From Rahnella sikkimica (lineage in GTDB: Bacteria; Pseudomonadota; Gammaproteobacteria; Enterobacterales; Enterobacteriaceae): a stretch of DNA of 64,000 nucleotides. Of this stretch, positions 1 to 11,242 are shown piece after piece. Numbering within the stretch: position 1 is the first letter of the stretch; every line of letters starts with the position of its first letter. The position numbers and the translations under genes are program-made. The stretch spans positions 165,978 to 229,977 of the forward strand of contig NZ_CP019064.1 of NCBI RefSeq assembly GCF_002951615.1, given 5' to 3'. The notes under the pieces were generated by a model, which saw only the letters and a list, made by a program, of their open reading frames with translations, did no database searches and was not told the origin of the DNA.

Positions 1-380
1 ACGGGCTCAAGCCAAGTTGAATTAACTCCGTCAATCGATTCAACAATAGCAATGTGCGTCATTGCTGTATCTGAACTCGCTCCGTGCCAATGCTTGATGC
101 CTTCTGGGATCCAAACAATATCGCCCACATTCATTTCGCAAATTTCTTCACCTTCTTCCTGCAACCAGCCGCGGCCTTGGGTAATGATGAGCGTCTGGCC
201 CAGTGGATGGGTGTGCCAGTTAGTACGTGCACCAGGAGCAAACGTCACAGTTGCGCCGCCAATAGTCGCGGCGCCGGTACCGCTAAATGGTGAATCAATT
301 CTTACTTGGCCAGTAAACCAGCTTTCAGGGCCTACGATTGATGCCTGTGAACCACTTTTGATAATTTTCATGTTGTCCAT
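1..380 (-). CDS. Cupin-domain protein (partial, runs off the window)
   Basis: The minus-strand frame is open from an ATG at 380 to base 1, so the C-terminus is missing. The 126 visible residues form a small single-domain cupin: the stretch TNWHTHPLGQTL gives the two metal-binding histidines of cupin motif 1, and GDIVWIPEGIKHWHG gives motif 2 with its histidine. No signal peptide is visible. It lies 48 bp downstream of, and co-directional with, the carboxymuconolactone-decarboxylase-like gene, a pairing common in bacteria, so the two probably form one operon. The substrate is unknown. The family call is firm; the function is inference. Confidence 0.85.
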   Translation of the reverse strand, partial: MDNMKIIKSGSQASIVGPESWFTGQVRIDSPFSGTGAATIGGATVTFAPGARTNWHTHPLGQTLIITQGRGWLQEEGEEICEMNVGDIVWIPEGIKHWHGASSDTAMTHIAIVESIDGVNSTWLEP

Positions 381-428
381 TAGGTTTCCTCTGTTAGAAA
401 ATTTGAGATGTTGATTTACAAAAGCCAG

Positions 429-1160
429 TTATTTTTGACGTGTAATAAATACTTCTTTAAATACAGGTAATGCTGAGAAAATATTTGGCCAACCTGCATA
501 AAATGCTAAATGCGTCAGCACTTCTGAGGCTTGGTCATGCGTTAATCCATTATCCATCGCTCGGTTCAAATGGAATGGAATTTGAGCTACCTGACCTGCT
601 GCAACGAGAGCCGCAACGGTTACCAGGCTTCGGTCGCGAGGCGCCAAAGCAGGGCGAAGCCAAAGATTACGAAAAAGGTAATCCGTTGTGTTTTTGACGA
701 CACCCGGGGAGGTGCTGCCAAAATTATCCTCAACAAATTTTGCTCTCTGTGCTTCTGTATTCTCGTCTAACGGTAATAGGTCGTCATTTGAGGTTGGCAG
801 TTCAGATAGGTTAACTTTATGACGCTCAAACACTTCTTTTGTGGGCAAGATCGCAGCCATAGCATTGCCCCAGCCTGCATAAAAAGCTAGATGAGTGATA
901 ATCTCTGAAATCTCAGAGGGTTTAACACTGTTATCAATGGCACGATCAAGCATTGGTGACATTTCAACTTGAATATTGCGTGTAATGACCGCAGCTAAAG
1001 TGATCATACTTCTGTCACGAGGTGATAATTCGTCTTTATCCCATACTTTAATCCAAACATTTTCAAGCAAATCATTTTTCGTAAAATCTTTGAGCGCTGG
1101 CGCGACCATTTTGATTTCATCAAGAGTTGGGGTTGTTGTTTTATTTTTCTGATTGCTCAT
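429..1160 (-). CDS. Carboxymuconolactone decarboxylase family protein (two-domain)
   Basis: The protein has 243 residues and an internal duplication. Both halves carry the AhpD/CMD signature: an RDRS motif followed by THLAFYAGW about 60 residues later, near residues 47-115 and 170-235. Single CMD domains are about 120 residues, so this is a tandem fusion as seen in many 4-carboxymuconolactone-decarboxylase-like proteins. No redox CxxC pair is visible, which argues against AhpD-type peroxidase activity. It heads the likely operon with the cupin gene and is divergent from a LysR regulator that starts 130 bp away and probably controls it. Its substrate is not evident. Confidence 0.85.
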   Translation of the reverse strand: MSNQKNKTTTPTLDEIKMVAPALKDFTKNDLLENVWIKVWDKDELSPRDRSMITLAAVITRNIQVEMSPMLDRAIDNSVKPSEISEIITHLAFYAGWGNAMAAILPTKEVFERHKVNLSELPTSNDDLLPLDENTEAQRAKFVEDNFGSTSPGVVKNTTDYLFRNLWLRPALAPRDRSLVTVAALVAAGQVAQIPFHLNRAMDNGLTHDQASEVLTHLAFYAGWPNIFSALPVFKEVFITRQK

Positions 1161-1291
1161 GAAAATTTTTTCCTCTAGGAATAAAAGCCTGAATTTTACA
1201 AAGGGATTTAACCTTTGGCTGAAAGGCGTAGAAAGATCTTATCGCGAACAAGACCTCATGATAATATGCAAAAATAGGAATACACTTATTC

Positions 1292-2191
1292 ATGGGTGCA
1301 TTAATGATTCAGGAAAATTTAAGCGATCTTTTCGCGTTTATGACCGTCGCCCAAGTGGGCAACTTCACTAAAGCTGCTGCTCAGTTAAGGGTCTCTCAAT
1401 CTGCCTTAAGCCGAACAATCAAGGCATTAGAAGAGCGCATGGGATTTGCTTTATTGACAAGAACCACACGAAGTATGCGTATAACTGACGCTGGACAAAA
1501 AGTTCTTGAGGCGATCGTGCCAAGGTTCACTGAGCTGGATCATGATCTTGCTGCCTTAAGCGATTTGAGCAGTAAGCCAAACGGGACAATAAGAATTACC
1601 ACGATTGATTATGCTGCCGAGACCTACATATGGCCTAAATTGATGCCGCTTTTGAAAAAATATCCTGAGCTTCGAATCGAGTTAATTAACGACTATAGCC
1701 TTGCTAACATTGTTCAGGAGCGTTATGACATCGGTATTCGATTAGGAGACCAAATTGAAAAAGATATGGTTGCTAAACGGATTGGCCCCGACATGACTAT
1801 GGCAATTGTTGGTTCCCCAAACTATTTAAAAAAATGTCCTGCTCCGGAGACACCGCAGGAGTTATTGAAGCATAACTGTATAAATTTAAGGTTGCCTACG
1901 CATGATTCCCTTATGTCTTGGGATTTGAAGAAAGGTGGTCAGCAAGTGTCAGTGCAGGTAGAAGGCCAGCTTATCTTTAATACTAGTTATCAGATGCTTA
2001 ATGCTGTTATTGATGGATTTGGATTAGCTTATCTTCCCAAAGAGATGGTTGAAAAGCATGTTCAAACAGGAACGTTGACCTGGGTACTGGAAGAATGGCA
2101 TCCAACTTATGTTGGTTTTCATTTGTATTATCGCAGCCGCAAGCAAAAGTCTTTAGCGACCACACTTGTCATTGATGCATTAACCCTTTGA
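1292..2191 (+). CDS. LysR-family transcriptional regulator
   Basis: The protein has 299 residues. It has an N-terminal winged helix (NFTKAAAQLRVSQSALSRTIKALEE) and a C-terminal LysR substrate-binding domain (FDYRIG-like segment YDIGIRLGD near residue 150). Translation may start at 1292, with a weak AGGA upstream, or at the ATG at 1304, which is the more usual LysR N-terminus. The divergent position against the CMD/cupin genes, with a 131-bp shared intergenic region, suggests that it regulates them in response to a small effector. The gene looks intact. Confidence 0.88.
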   Translation: MGALMIQENLSDLFAFMTVAQVGNFTKAAAQLRVSQSALSRTIKALEERMGFALLTRTTRSMRITDAGQKVLEAIVPRFTELDHDLAALSDLSSKPNGTIRITTIDYAAETYIWPKLMPLLKKYPELRIELINDYSLANIVQERYDIGIRLGDQIEKDMVAKRIGPDMTMAIVGSPNYLKKCPAPETPQELLKHNCINLRLPTHDSLMSWDLKKGGQQVSVQVEGQLIFNTSYQMLNAVIDGFGLAYLPKEMVEKHVQTGTLTWVLEEWHPTYVGFHLYYRSRKQKSLATTLVIDALTL

Positions 2192-2308
2192 ATATATTGA
2201 TTAAATACGCACTAAAGACCTTACAACAAAATTGAAAAAAACCTCAAGGCGTACTTGACCTAATCTTTTTCTCGAACTATCACAATAGTAGGGCTGCTTT
2301 GAGCGAAG

Positions 2309-2432
2309 TATAGTCATTCGTACCCTGAGAATTACACTTTGAAGTGATTCAGGGTATGCGCTTACTGATTACGAATAATGAGCGAGAATCATGTGATGAT
2401 CGCTGCTTATCTTTCGAACCCGTAGGTGCTCC
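2309..2432 (+). repeat. Dispersed repeat, copy 1 (diverged)
   Basis: This copy is clearly related to the two 163-bp copies at 21943 and 61124 but has many substitutions and lacks the last 30 or so bases. All three contain TAGTCATTCG, then ACCCTGA and TCAGGGT as inverted arms around a short AT-rich core, and end in GTGCTCC. No reading frame runs through it. The bases between the LysR stop at 2191 and this copy hold nothing I recognise. Confidence 0.75.
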
Positions 2433-3691
<1,259 letters not shown>

Positions 3692-5461
3692 TTACACACC
3701 TTTAATTACAGGCTCCATGTCGTGATACCAGACTTCGAGAGCTTCGGGTAGCAGTGGTTTGGCATAAACATACCCCTGTACCTCATCGCAGCCCAGTCCA
3801 CGCAATATCTTTAGCGTTTTGTCATCTTCCACGCCTTCGGCCAGAACAACATAGTCAAGCTGCTTAAGCAGCCTGACTATGTTGCGAACAATGATGCGAC
3901 TGCCTTTGTCGCGGGCAATGTTACTCACGATAGAGCGATCAAGCTTGATAATGTCAATCGGGATTTGTCTAAGGTAATTTATGTTGCTGTAGCCGGACCC
4001 AAAGTCATCAAGATATATCTTAAACCCGCGTAATTTCAGCATATCTAGTCCGTTAAGGGCTGTCGGACTTTCCAGCATTCTCTCCGTCTCCAAACACTCA
4101 ACTCCAAGTAGAGCCGGATCTAAACGCGCATCCCGCATTTTCTGTTCAAGCTCATCGGCAAAATTTGGCCGCGAAAAATCACTTGCGGCCAGATTAACGG
4201 ACACATGTAAAGAAAGCCCCCGGCTCCGCCAGACGGTTAGTTGCGCGATAGTATGATCGATCACCCACGCAGTGAGCTCCCGCATCAGGCTGGTATTTTC
4301 CACCAGAGGAATAAATACGCCCGGCGGCACTTCGCCGTGTTCAGGGTGTTGCCATCTCAACAATGCTTCAGCCCCCGTCACTCGGCCCGTCACCAGTGAG
4401 ACCTTAGGCTGATAGACCAGATATAAACCCAGGTCTTCTTGCAACGCCTGCCTCAATCCGGTCAGAAGGCTGAACTCACTCTTTTTGCGGGTATCCAGTA
4501 CATCGTCATAGGTTATGCACCGATGGTCTTGGCTAATAGCTTCATGCAATGCACTGACTGCACGGCGCAGAATTTCAATCGGCGTCAGCATTTTGTCACA
4601 GAGCCCGGAGTCACCCATATGAATATTCAGATCCAGGGAGACCTCCGGGGTGATCCTGGCTTGAGTTCCCCGCAGGTTCTGAGCGATGTTATCCAGGGTC
4701 GGCCCCGTTTTCTCATGAGCTAGAAAGGCAAATCTTCCGAACGCCACTGCATAGAGCTGCCCCGACAATGGCAGACGAACCGAGAACTGTGCGGCCATAT
4801 CACGGAGTAGATTTTCTACAGCAGTCATCCCCAATGAGCGCTCCATGGAGTAGGCAAATGGCATGTCTATCCCGTCAATGATGATAAGCCTGAAAGCATC
4901 CTCAGCCGAAACAGCAATATCCTTTAGCAGTCGCTGGCGGTTTGGCAACATAGTGACGATATCGACATAACCCACAGCGTACCAGGATGCCAAAAATTCT
5001 GAAATCAGGCCGGCCAGCTTTTCAAAAATATCGACCTGCTCGTCTGAAATAACCCTCGGTTGAGTATCTAATATGCAAAGGGTGCCTATTGTCACCCCGT
5101 CCTGACTTTTAAGAGGACACCCCGCATAAAAACGAATGAAGGGTGCTTCTTTCACCGCACGATAGCTCCGAAAGGCCGGATGCTGATGCGTATCAGGACA
5201 AATAATGGTCTTACCGTATTTTAGGGGCTGTACGCAAAAAGCCTCGTCCAGGCCAGTTTCCGTGACCGCGATATTCTGAGCTGATTTAATGTATTGTTTT
5301 TCATCATCGAGAACGGATACAAAACTCATCGGCATCTTCAGTAATTGGCAGACCATCTGAGTGTATTTTTTTAACGCTTCATCACGTTCCCTATCATGGC
5401 TTTTCAACAACCCGATCGTCGCGTGTCTTTTACTTTCGTTGCTGATGAGATTAGTCAACAT
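3692..5461 (-). CDS. GAF / degenerate GGDEF / EAL protein, probable c-di-GMP phosphodiesterase
   Basis: The ATG at 5461 is preferred over an upstream ATG at 5542 because AAGGGGAG lies 7 bp in front of it; the protein then has 589 residues. Order of domains: GAF sensor (about 15-155), a GGDEF-like domain without the GGDEF signature (AVAFGRFAFL in its place) so not a cyclase, and a C-terminal EAL domain (about 340-580). The EAL domain keeps GAEALLRW, VNLAASDF, LDDFGSGYS, IKLDRS, AEGVED and QGYVYAKP, so the metal- and substrate-binding residues of a c-di-GMP hydrolase are present. It is cytosolic, with no membrane segment. A chemotaxis-receptor remnant lies just upstream. Confidence 0.88.
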   Translation of the reverse strand: MLTNLISNESKRHATIGLLKSHDRERDEALKKYTQMVCQLLKMPMSFVSVLDDEKQYIKSAQNIAVTETGLDEAFCVQPLKYGKTIICPDTHQHPAFRSYRAVKEAPFIRFYAGCPLKSQDGVTIGTLCILDTQPRVISDEQVDIFEKLAGLISEFLASWYAVGYVDIVTMLPNRQRLLKDIAVSAEDAFRLIIIDGIDMPFAYSMERSLGMTAVENLLRDMAAQFSVRLPLSGQLYAVAFGRFAFLAHEKTGPTLDNIAQNLRGTQARITPEVSLDLNIHMGDSGLCDKMLTPIEILRRAVSALHEAISQDHRCITYDDVLDTRKKSEFSLLTGLRQALQEDLGLYLVYQPKVSLVTGRVTGAEALLRWQHPEHGEVPPGVFIPLVENTSLMRELTAWVIDHTIAQLTVWRSRGLSLHVSVNLAASDFSRPNFADELEQKMRDARLDPALLGVECLETERMLESPTALNGLDMLKLRGFKIYLDDFGSGYSNINYLRQIPIDIIKLDRSIVSNIARDKGSRIIVRNIVRLLKQLDYVVLAEGVEDDKTLKILRGLGCDEVQGYVYAKPLLPEALEVWYHDMEPVIKGV

Positions 5462-5589
5462 GGCAAAGCTCCCCTTGTAACAAACGTCTGAGTTATCTCC
5501 CGCGTTGCAGGAATCTTTTTCTTCGTCAGCGGCAGGTGGCAATAAGTATTTTGTGGCTCATCCAAACCCCACATCAGGACGTTTTCCAG

Positions 5590-6100
5590 TGATCCTGAGG
5601 GGAGGTTTTCGCATGCGTACCCGATGAGTCTGAGCGAATCAGTCGCACAGCGGTCGTCAATTCCGGTACGACGTGGGCATCAGCGGGAATCATCTGAAAG
5701 ATGGCCGCGATTTCCTTAAGCCTGTGAGACTGTCCTTCGAGATATGACGCGGACGACTTGTCTACCAGCAACGTATTTTGCGGCGTCACGCGGTCCATGC
5801 CTGACCTTGCGGATACCCAGACTTTGTCCTTGCAATGCATAGGCGACTTCACACATGAATTGCGTCACCTGATTCTCCGTATTAATGATGTGCACGATTG
5901 TACCTCCCGCCTGCCCCCTTGCGACCCTCAGATGAATTTTATCAACGGATTCAGCAATCAGCCGCACGATTTATTTTGCCCAAGCGCGCTGCTCTGTGCC
6001 AGATGGCGCAGCTCGTTAACCACCACGGCAAGCCCCGCACCCTGTTCAACTTTTAACTCTTTAAGCGCATACAAAGAAAAAGTCCGCCTTCGGCCTTATT
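5590..6100 (-). pseudogene. Methyl-accepting chemotaxis protein, C-terminal remnant
   Basis: Reading the minus strand across several frames gives pieces of a chemoreceptor signalling tail: EQGAGLAVVVNELRHLAQSS (cf. the family's [20 protein letters not shown]), then LIAESVDKIH, then a stretch ending MDRVTPQNTLLVDKSSAS. The sensor, HAMP and N-terminal parts are absent and at least two frameshifts are needed, so it cannot be made. It shows that the neighbouring c-di-GMP gene lies in a degraded motility/signalling context. Confidence 0.7.
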
Positions 6101-6371
6101 AAGATGGGAAAGTGAATATTAACAAGACCATTTTCCGAATTTTAATATTACGAATTTGGTTCATGGTGTAAATAATAAATTTAAAGACATCCAGTGGGGC
6201 ATTTTAACAACAGCTTGCTGAAGTGACCCTCCTGTGAGATGTGTATCGGCGTCAACAATTTTTTATGGTTACCGATACAATAATATTATCGGCGAATTGT
6301 CGGCAAACTTTATAACGAGGAGTAACTCTTTATAGTTAGAGTAGGATGAAAAAATAGCCCTAAATGGCTGG
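6101..6371. other. Stretch without a recognised gene
   Basis: About 270 AT-rich bases between the chemoreceptor remnant and the IS end at 6372. I see no credible frame, RNA gene or strong terminator. Confidence 0.5.
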
Positions 6372-6520
6372 GGCTTTGTTAAATAAATCACAATCTTGGC
6401 TGTAATCAGGAACAGAACGCCATATTTCTCATCCTGAAGTGGTATCCCCTAGCAAAAAATGTCAAAAGCATTCAGGTTTTATTGAATAAATCGGATTTAG
6501 ATAAAACAATGACCTTGTCA

Positions 6521-7150
6521 TTACCGTCCCCTAGCAATTCGTACACTTTCTGGCATACCTGCCCGCGTCATTTTGTTCAACGCACGGTTCATCGCCATAG
6601 CTTCACCGACCTGTGCATCGTAGTCGCGCAGCATAAGATGCACACCAAACAGCTGTTTGACATTATACATCACCGTTTCTACCACCGAACGTCGGTTATA
6701 AACCGTGTGCCATTTCCAGTAAGCATTACTTCCCGTAAGACGTTGTCTCGCCACCGCCTGATTTCTTTCGGCATACTCCACCGGCCAATAACCGGCGCGT
6801 TTTCCTGGTGGGATCAGCACCTTGATTTTCTTACCTCTGAGTTCGTCATGGCATAGTCACGTTGTTCAGGGAAAGGTAAGCGTAGATAGCCTCAGGAGTA
6901 CCAGCGTCCACGGCCAGGTGCAGTTTCCGACAGAAGCGGCGCCTTTCCTGACCGTGTTTTTTCACCTTCTACTCACCCTCACCGAAAACTTTTAAGCCGG
7001 AGGAGTCGATAACAAGGTGGGCAATTTCACCGCGGGTGGAGTTTTTGAACGGGATGCAGATGGATTGAGCCCGTCTGCTGATGTAGGAATAATCCGGGCA
7101 GCGGAGCGGAAACTTCATTAAGGTAAAAATGGAGTCAATAAGCTCCTGAG
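6521..7150 (-). pseudogene. IS5-family transposase, degraded
   Basis: The C-terminal frame (6521-6820) contains RLTGSNAYWKWHTVYNRRSV, then ETVMYNVKQLFG, LRDYDAQVGEA and ALNKMTRAGMPES, characteristic of IS5/IS903-type DDE transposases. Further upstream the same strand still reads DSSGLKVFGEGE, a stop codon, then KHGQERRRF and KLHLAVDA, the first-Asp region. The start is lost near 7150 at the junction with the IS630 gene. It is non-functional. Confidence 0.82.
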
Positions 7151-7161
7151 CGGCGCGGAGT

Positions 7162-8143
7162 GTGAGGCGAAAGACGCTTCATAAAACGCGTGGCAAAAAC
7201 CACGCACGACGGCTTACGGGACTGCTTATGCTGAACCGGGGGGACAGCGTAAGCGAGGTTGCCAGAACGCTCTGCTGCGCCCGTTCATCCGTGGGTCGCT
7301 GGATAAACTGGTTCACCCTTTATGGCACCGACGGCCTGAAATCCCTGCCCCCGGACGCGGCCGTCGCTGGCCTTTTGAGAATATCTGCTCGCTTCTTCGC
7401 CAGCTGATAAAACACTCTCCGTGTGATTTTGGCTACCGGCGTTCGTGCTGGAGCACAGAACTGATGGCAATAAAAATCAGAGAGATAACCGGTTGTCATC
7501 TGCATGCATCCACCGTCTGCCGCTGGCTTCCTTGGGCCGGCCTGGTCTGGCGAAGAGCGGCCCCGACGCTCAGGATCCGTGACCCGCACAAGGAAGACAA
7601 AATGGCCGCTATCAACGCCGCTCTTGCGCAGTGCATCCAGGAAAATCCGGTGTGTTACGAAGACGAGGTGGATATCCACCTCAACCCAAAAATCGGCGCT
7701 GACTGGCAGATGAAGGGGCAGCAGAAACGGGTTGTCAGAATGAAAAGTATTACCTGGCGGGTGCCCTGCACAGCGGTACCGGGAAGGTCAGCTACGTGGG
7801 TGGCAGCAGTAAAAGTTCGGTGCTGTTTATCAGTCTGCTGAAACACCTCAGAGCGACCTACCGCAGGGCAAAAAGCATCACGCTCATCGCGGATAACTAC
7901 ATTATCCATAAGAGTCGTGAAACGTTGCGCTGGCAGAAAGAGGACCCAAATTTCAGGATGATTTACCAGCCGGTTTACTCGCCGTGGGTAAATCACGTTG
8001 AACGGCTGTGGCAGGCATTACACGACACAATCACCCGCAACCATCAGTGCCGTTCAATGTGGCAACAGCTCAAAAAGGTGAAGCATTTTATGAGTACGGG
8101 CAGCCCCTTCCCGGGCGGTCAACACGGTCTGACCAAAGTGTAG
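7162..8143 (+). pseudogene. IS630-family transposase, frameshifted
   Basis: Three consecutive plus-strand frames give an IS630-type protein: an N-terminal helix-turn-helix (SVSEVARTLCCARSSVGRW), a central CYEDEVDIHLNP block with the first catalytic Asp, LIADNYIIHKS with the second, and VNHVERLWQALHDTITRNH with the catalytic Glu. Frame changes occur near 7390 and 7735; around 7735 several codons appear to be deleted. It is inactive as it stands. Confidence 0.85.
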
Positions 8144-8246
8144 CGATATTAGGATGAGCTATTTAGATACCGCTACAAGTTCAGGAATGTGGTGATCTGA
8201 TCCTGATTGATTTCAAAAGTTTTTATTCAACAAAGCCATTGTAATG

Positions 8247-8415
8247 TTGAAAGACCTATATTCATCGTTTCAGCAGACTGGGTCACCAAGTACTTGTGTT
8301 ACAGAACCAAATTGACACATTCCTGCTTGAATTCATGGTAAACGTTTTTCTTCGAATGCTCACTTCGTTAACATTGCTCATTATATCTCTAACAAAGCGT
8401 CTGGTCTAATTAGAA
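8247..8415 (-). pseudogene. IS3-family orfA fragment
   Basis: Read on the minus strand, this stretch closely matches the plus-strand IS3 remnant at 12135-12310: both contain TTTGTTAGAGATATAATGAG, then CGAAGAAAAACGTTTACC and GTGTCAATTTGGTTCTG. It is the promoter and start of orfA, cut at 8237 by the IS5/IS630 block. Confidence 0.75.
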
Positions 8416-8989
8416 AATCACATTCGGTCATCTTGCGAAATTTCAGGTGAAAAATAGGATACCACATGCGAATTTTTAAGAGGCAGCAGGGATATTTGAA
8501 ATAGATAATATAATTTTAAATATTCGGCCATTATATCGTAAGTTAATAAACATTCCCTTAAAATCCGCTTGTGAGATTTACTTATTTCATGAAATAAATA
8601 AAATTGCTGGTCAAAATATTTTTTTGGAAAACAAACATGACAACACTCAGCATATAACAGTATATTAATCTGGCGATGGCGAAAAAATATATTAGTAGGG
8701 TTTATTGAAGATGCTCTCCTTACAGAAACAGCAGATTATGACGTAACTCCACAGGTAGTTAAATGCGGCTGTGACCTAAAGTTGTTAGGAACGTAGATTC
8801 ATAAGGCATCTGGCTAAAACGATGTTTGAGCCAGATTGTCGCCTAACTGCAGGACCGTTCAAGTTATCTTAAACGATCAGCGTTAGCGTTAAGGGCGGGA
8901 TATCAGTATGTAATTTTATAGTCTTGGCAGATCTGCTAATCTTTTTCCAGTAGTCTGCTACAAGTGCAGGATAAAGATTTTCGCCAGAT
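8416..8989. other. Stretch without a recognised gene
   Basis: Roughly 570 AT-rich bases with no frame worth calling, no tRNA-like fold and no IS terminus that I recognise. Confidence 0.5.
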
Positions 8990-9019
8990 TTAAAGAAAAA
9001 AAGCCCACTCTAGTGGGCT
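8990..9019 (-). terminator. Probable rho-independent terminator (minus strand)
   Basis: AGCCCACT at 9002-9009 pairs with AGTGGGCT at 9012-9019. On the minus strand the stem is followed by a run of seven T. It lies about 280 bp beyond the stop of the minus-strand LysR gene ending at 9300 and could end that transcript. Confidence 0.6.
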
Positions 9020-9299
9020 GCAAATGCAATTAATCAATTTTTACCATATCGAACAGCTTTGGTACTTAGTGCTTGCCTAATATCTCAGATTGATGTGACA
9101 CATCACAATACTTGGTGACAAAAAATTTTTATACGGGCGGAAATTCGTTCAAGAGTGGTAACTGAATATCGGCATTTTCAGGTTTTATGGCTTTTATCTG
9201 GTTCACGTTAAGGCGCGATGAACCAGATAATGCCTTAGCGAAGGTGATTCCCTTTTCCATACGGCTTTGTAATATGACCGATTGTCTAACGCTGAGGCG

Positions 9300-10175
9300 T
9301 TATCCGTTGAGAACAAGAGACATATGCGGGTATCGGGCGCACAGGAAATCGACGAATACGCGAACCTTTGGCGCAGCAAGCCGCCTGGAAGTATGCAATA
9401 CCCAGAGTGTCGGCTCTGGGCCCGACGCGATGCCCCACTGAACTAAATCGCCGCGGGCAAGCTGGTTCCATGCGATGGACTGCGGAATGAGGGCAGCGCC
9501 GCCGCCGGCGATAGCCGCATCCCGGACCATCAGTAGCGAAGAGAAGCGCAGCTTTGGGATTGGTTCCAGAACTAGTTTGCCTCCATCCAGAGTCCAGTTT
9601 CTGGGCTGAAAACCAGAGGTGACAATAGCTGGTATTGCCCTTATTGCTCCGGGTATTGGTCTGATTATTTGAGGCGCCGCCACGACAACCAGACTGTCCC
9701 TTGCGAAACACCGTCCGACTAAATTACTGTCGGGGCTCGGGTTGATCCGGATCGCGACGTCAAATTGTTCCTCGATGAGATCCACCATGCGGTCTTCCGC
9801 CACGATTTCAATTTCAATTTCAGGGTAGGCCGCACAGAATTCGGCTCCAATACGCCCCATGGCAAGCTGGGAAAACAGGGCCGGAGCTGCGACACGCAAG
9901 CGACCGCGTGGCGTCGAAATACCGTCACCGACCGCCGTCATGGCTTCACTCACTTCACTCAACAGACCTTCAGTCCGGAACATCAGCATCGTACCGGCTT
10001 CGGTGAGCTTCAAACCACGAGAGCTACGTTCGATCAGCCTCACACCCAGTTGCTCCTCAAGATCGGCAATGCGTCGCGATAACGTGGCTTTGGAAATGCC
10101 GCTTGCACGACTTGCCTTCCCAAGCCCCTCATTCGTTGCGACAAGTATAAAATCAGACAGTGCGTTCAGATTCAT
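9300..10175 (-). CDS. LysR-family transcriptional regulator
   Basis: The protein has 291 residues from the ATG at 10175; an in-frame TTG lies seven codons upstream. N-terminal helix-turn-helix: LGKASRASGISKATLSRRIADLEEQLG. The effector domain follows, with RGRLRVAAPALFSQL at about 90-105. It is of the CrgA/DmlR-like type that often regulates adjacent oxidoreductases. It is divergent from the quinone-reductase/NmrA pair with about 100 bp between. That intergenic region holds GAGACA and TGTCTC as inverted half-sites 50 bp apart, a possible operator. It looks intact. Confidence 0.88.
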   Translation of the reverse strand: MNLNALSDFILVATNEGLGKASRASGISKATLSRRIADLEEQLGVRLIERSSRGLKLTEAGTMLMFRTEGLLSEVSEAMTAVGDGISTPRGRLRVAAPALFSQLAMGRIGAEFCAAYPEIEIEIVAEDRMVDLIEEQFDVAIRINPSPDSNLVGRCFARDSLVVVAAPQIIRPIPGAIRAIPAIVTSGFQPRNWTLDGGKLVLEPIPKLRFSSLLMVRDAAIAGGGAALIPQSIAWNQLARGDLVQWGIASGPEPTLWVLHTSRRLAAPKVRVFVDFLCARYPHMSLVLNG

Positions 10176-10277
10176 GGTGTTCCAGTTATGAGACAAGGTA
10201 TCTATTGTTTATGATCTTTGTTTTTTTATTGCAACGGAATACTGTCTCGTTATCAAAACTGACGACGAGGAAATGAT

Positions 10278-11213
10278 ATGAACAATATACAACGTGCTGT
10301 ACTGATCCGACACTACGGCGGGGCTGATGCGGCGGAAGTGGCCGAGATCGAAAAGCCTACACCGGGACAAGGCCAGGTTCTGGTCCGGGTTCTTGCCGCT
10401 GGCGTGAACGGTATTGACTGGAAAGTTCGTGAAGGCCTGTTACAGAATGACTTTCCGCTTCCACTACCGATCATTCTGGGCGCCGAGTTGGCCGGGATTG
10501 TCGTCGCTGTCGGTCCCGGTACCTCTCGCTTTCATATCGGTGACCGTGTCATGGGCGCAATAGAAGGGTTGGGTGCATATGCCGAATTCGTGGCAATCAA
10601 TGAAGTAATCCTTTCTCCGACACCTGAGGGTCTGAAAAATATCCATGCTGCCGCCATCCCCGTAGCAGCCGTCGCGGCATGGAACAGCTTATATCAAGCA
10701 GGACCGCTCTATCGGGGGCAGCGCATCCTCATTCATGGCGCTGCCGGTGGCCTGGGGTCTTACGCTGTACAATTTGCCAAACGAGAGGGTGCCGAAGTCT
10801 TTGCCACTGCGGGGTCGGCTGATCTGGACTTCGTCCGCAGCCTTGGTGCAGATCATGTCATTGATTATCATTCACAACGTTTTGAGGACGTTGCCCGGAA
10901 CATAAACCTGGTGCTGGATTACGTAGGCGGAGACGTGCTGGACCGCTCCTGGCAGGTTTTGACAGAGGATGGCGTTATCACTGGCACCACCTCGCCAGAC
11001 ATTCTGGCCCGAAAGCCGGCTAATCGCCGGGGGTTCTGGTTTATGAATAAGCCTGATCCCGTATTACTGGAAACGCTGGCCAGAGAAGTCGCCTGCGGCA
11101 CGCTTCAGTCCAGAATTGGCGGCATCGTGGGATTCGCTGATATTCCGAACGCCATCGAACGTAACCGTACCGCCTCTCGGACCGGGAAGGTCATTGCAGA
11201 CTTTTCACGTTAA
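10278..11213 (+). CDS. NADP-dependent zinc-independent alcohol dehydrogenase / quinone-reductase-like protein (MDR superfamily)
   Basis: The protein has 311 residues. It has an N-terminal GroES-like domain (GQVLVRVLAAGVNGIDWKVREG near 35-56) and a Rossmann cofactor fold with GAAGGLGSYAVQFAKREGA (about 154-172). The catalytic and structural zinc cysteines of classical alcohol dehydrogenases are absent, placing it with quinone-oxidoreductase-like enzymes that reduce quinones or enones with NADPH. ATG at 10278, with GACGAGGAA upstream. The NmrA-like gene follows after 29 bp and both are probably controlled by the divergent LysR protein, suggesting an electrophile or oxidative-stress response. 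Confidence 0.87.
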   Translation: MNNIQRAVLIRHYGGADAAEVAEIEKPTPGQGQVLVRVLAAGVNGIDWKVREGLLQNDFPLPLPIILGAELAGIVVAVGPGTSRFHIGDRVMGAIEGLGAYAEFVAINEVILSPTPEGLKNIHAAAIPVAAVAAWNSLYQAGPLYRGQRILIHGAAGGLGSYAVQFAKREGAEVFATAGSADLDFVRSLGADHVIDYHSQRFEDVARNINLVLDYVGGDVLDRSWQVLTEDGVITGTTSPDILARKPANRRGFWFMNKPDPVLLETLAREVACGTLQSRIGGIVGFADIPNAIERNRTASRTGKVIADFSR

Positions 11214-11242
11214 CCATTCTCTGTATCTACAGGAGTCAAAAT

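Larger units (their letters stand above)
6372..8237. mobile_element. Composite remnant of IS5- and IS630-family elements
   Basis: The left boundary reads GGCTTTGTTAAATAAAT at 6372 and the right boundary is the inverted GGCTTTGTTGAATAAA ending at 8237, typical IS5/IS630-like termini. Inside are a broken IS5-type transposase (minus) and a broken IS630-type transposase (plus). A second internal terminus-like sequence (ATTGAATAAATCGGATTT) occurs near 6480. At the right edge the element is inserted in an IS3 orfA remnant (8247-8415) directly after its CATTACAATG sequence. Confidence 0.65.

Noticed and set aside
52..414. 120-codon plus-strand frame
   Set aside because: Shadow of the minus-strand cupin gene, which keeps both cupin motifs.
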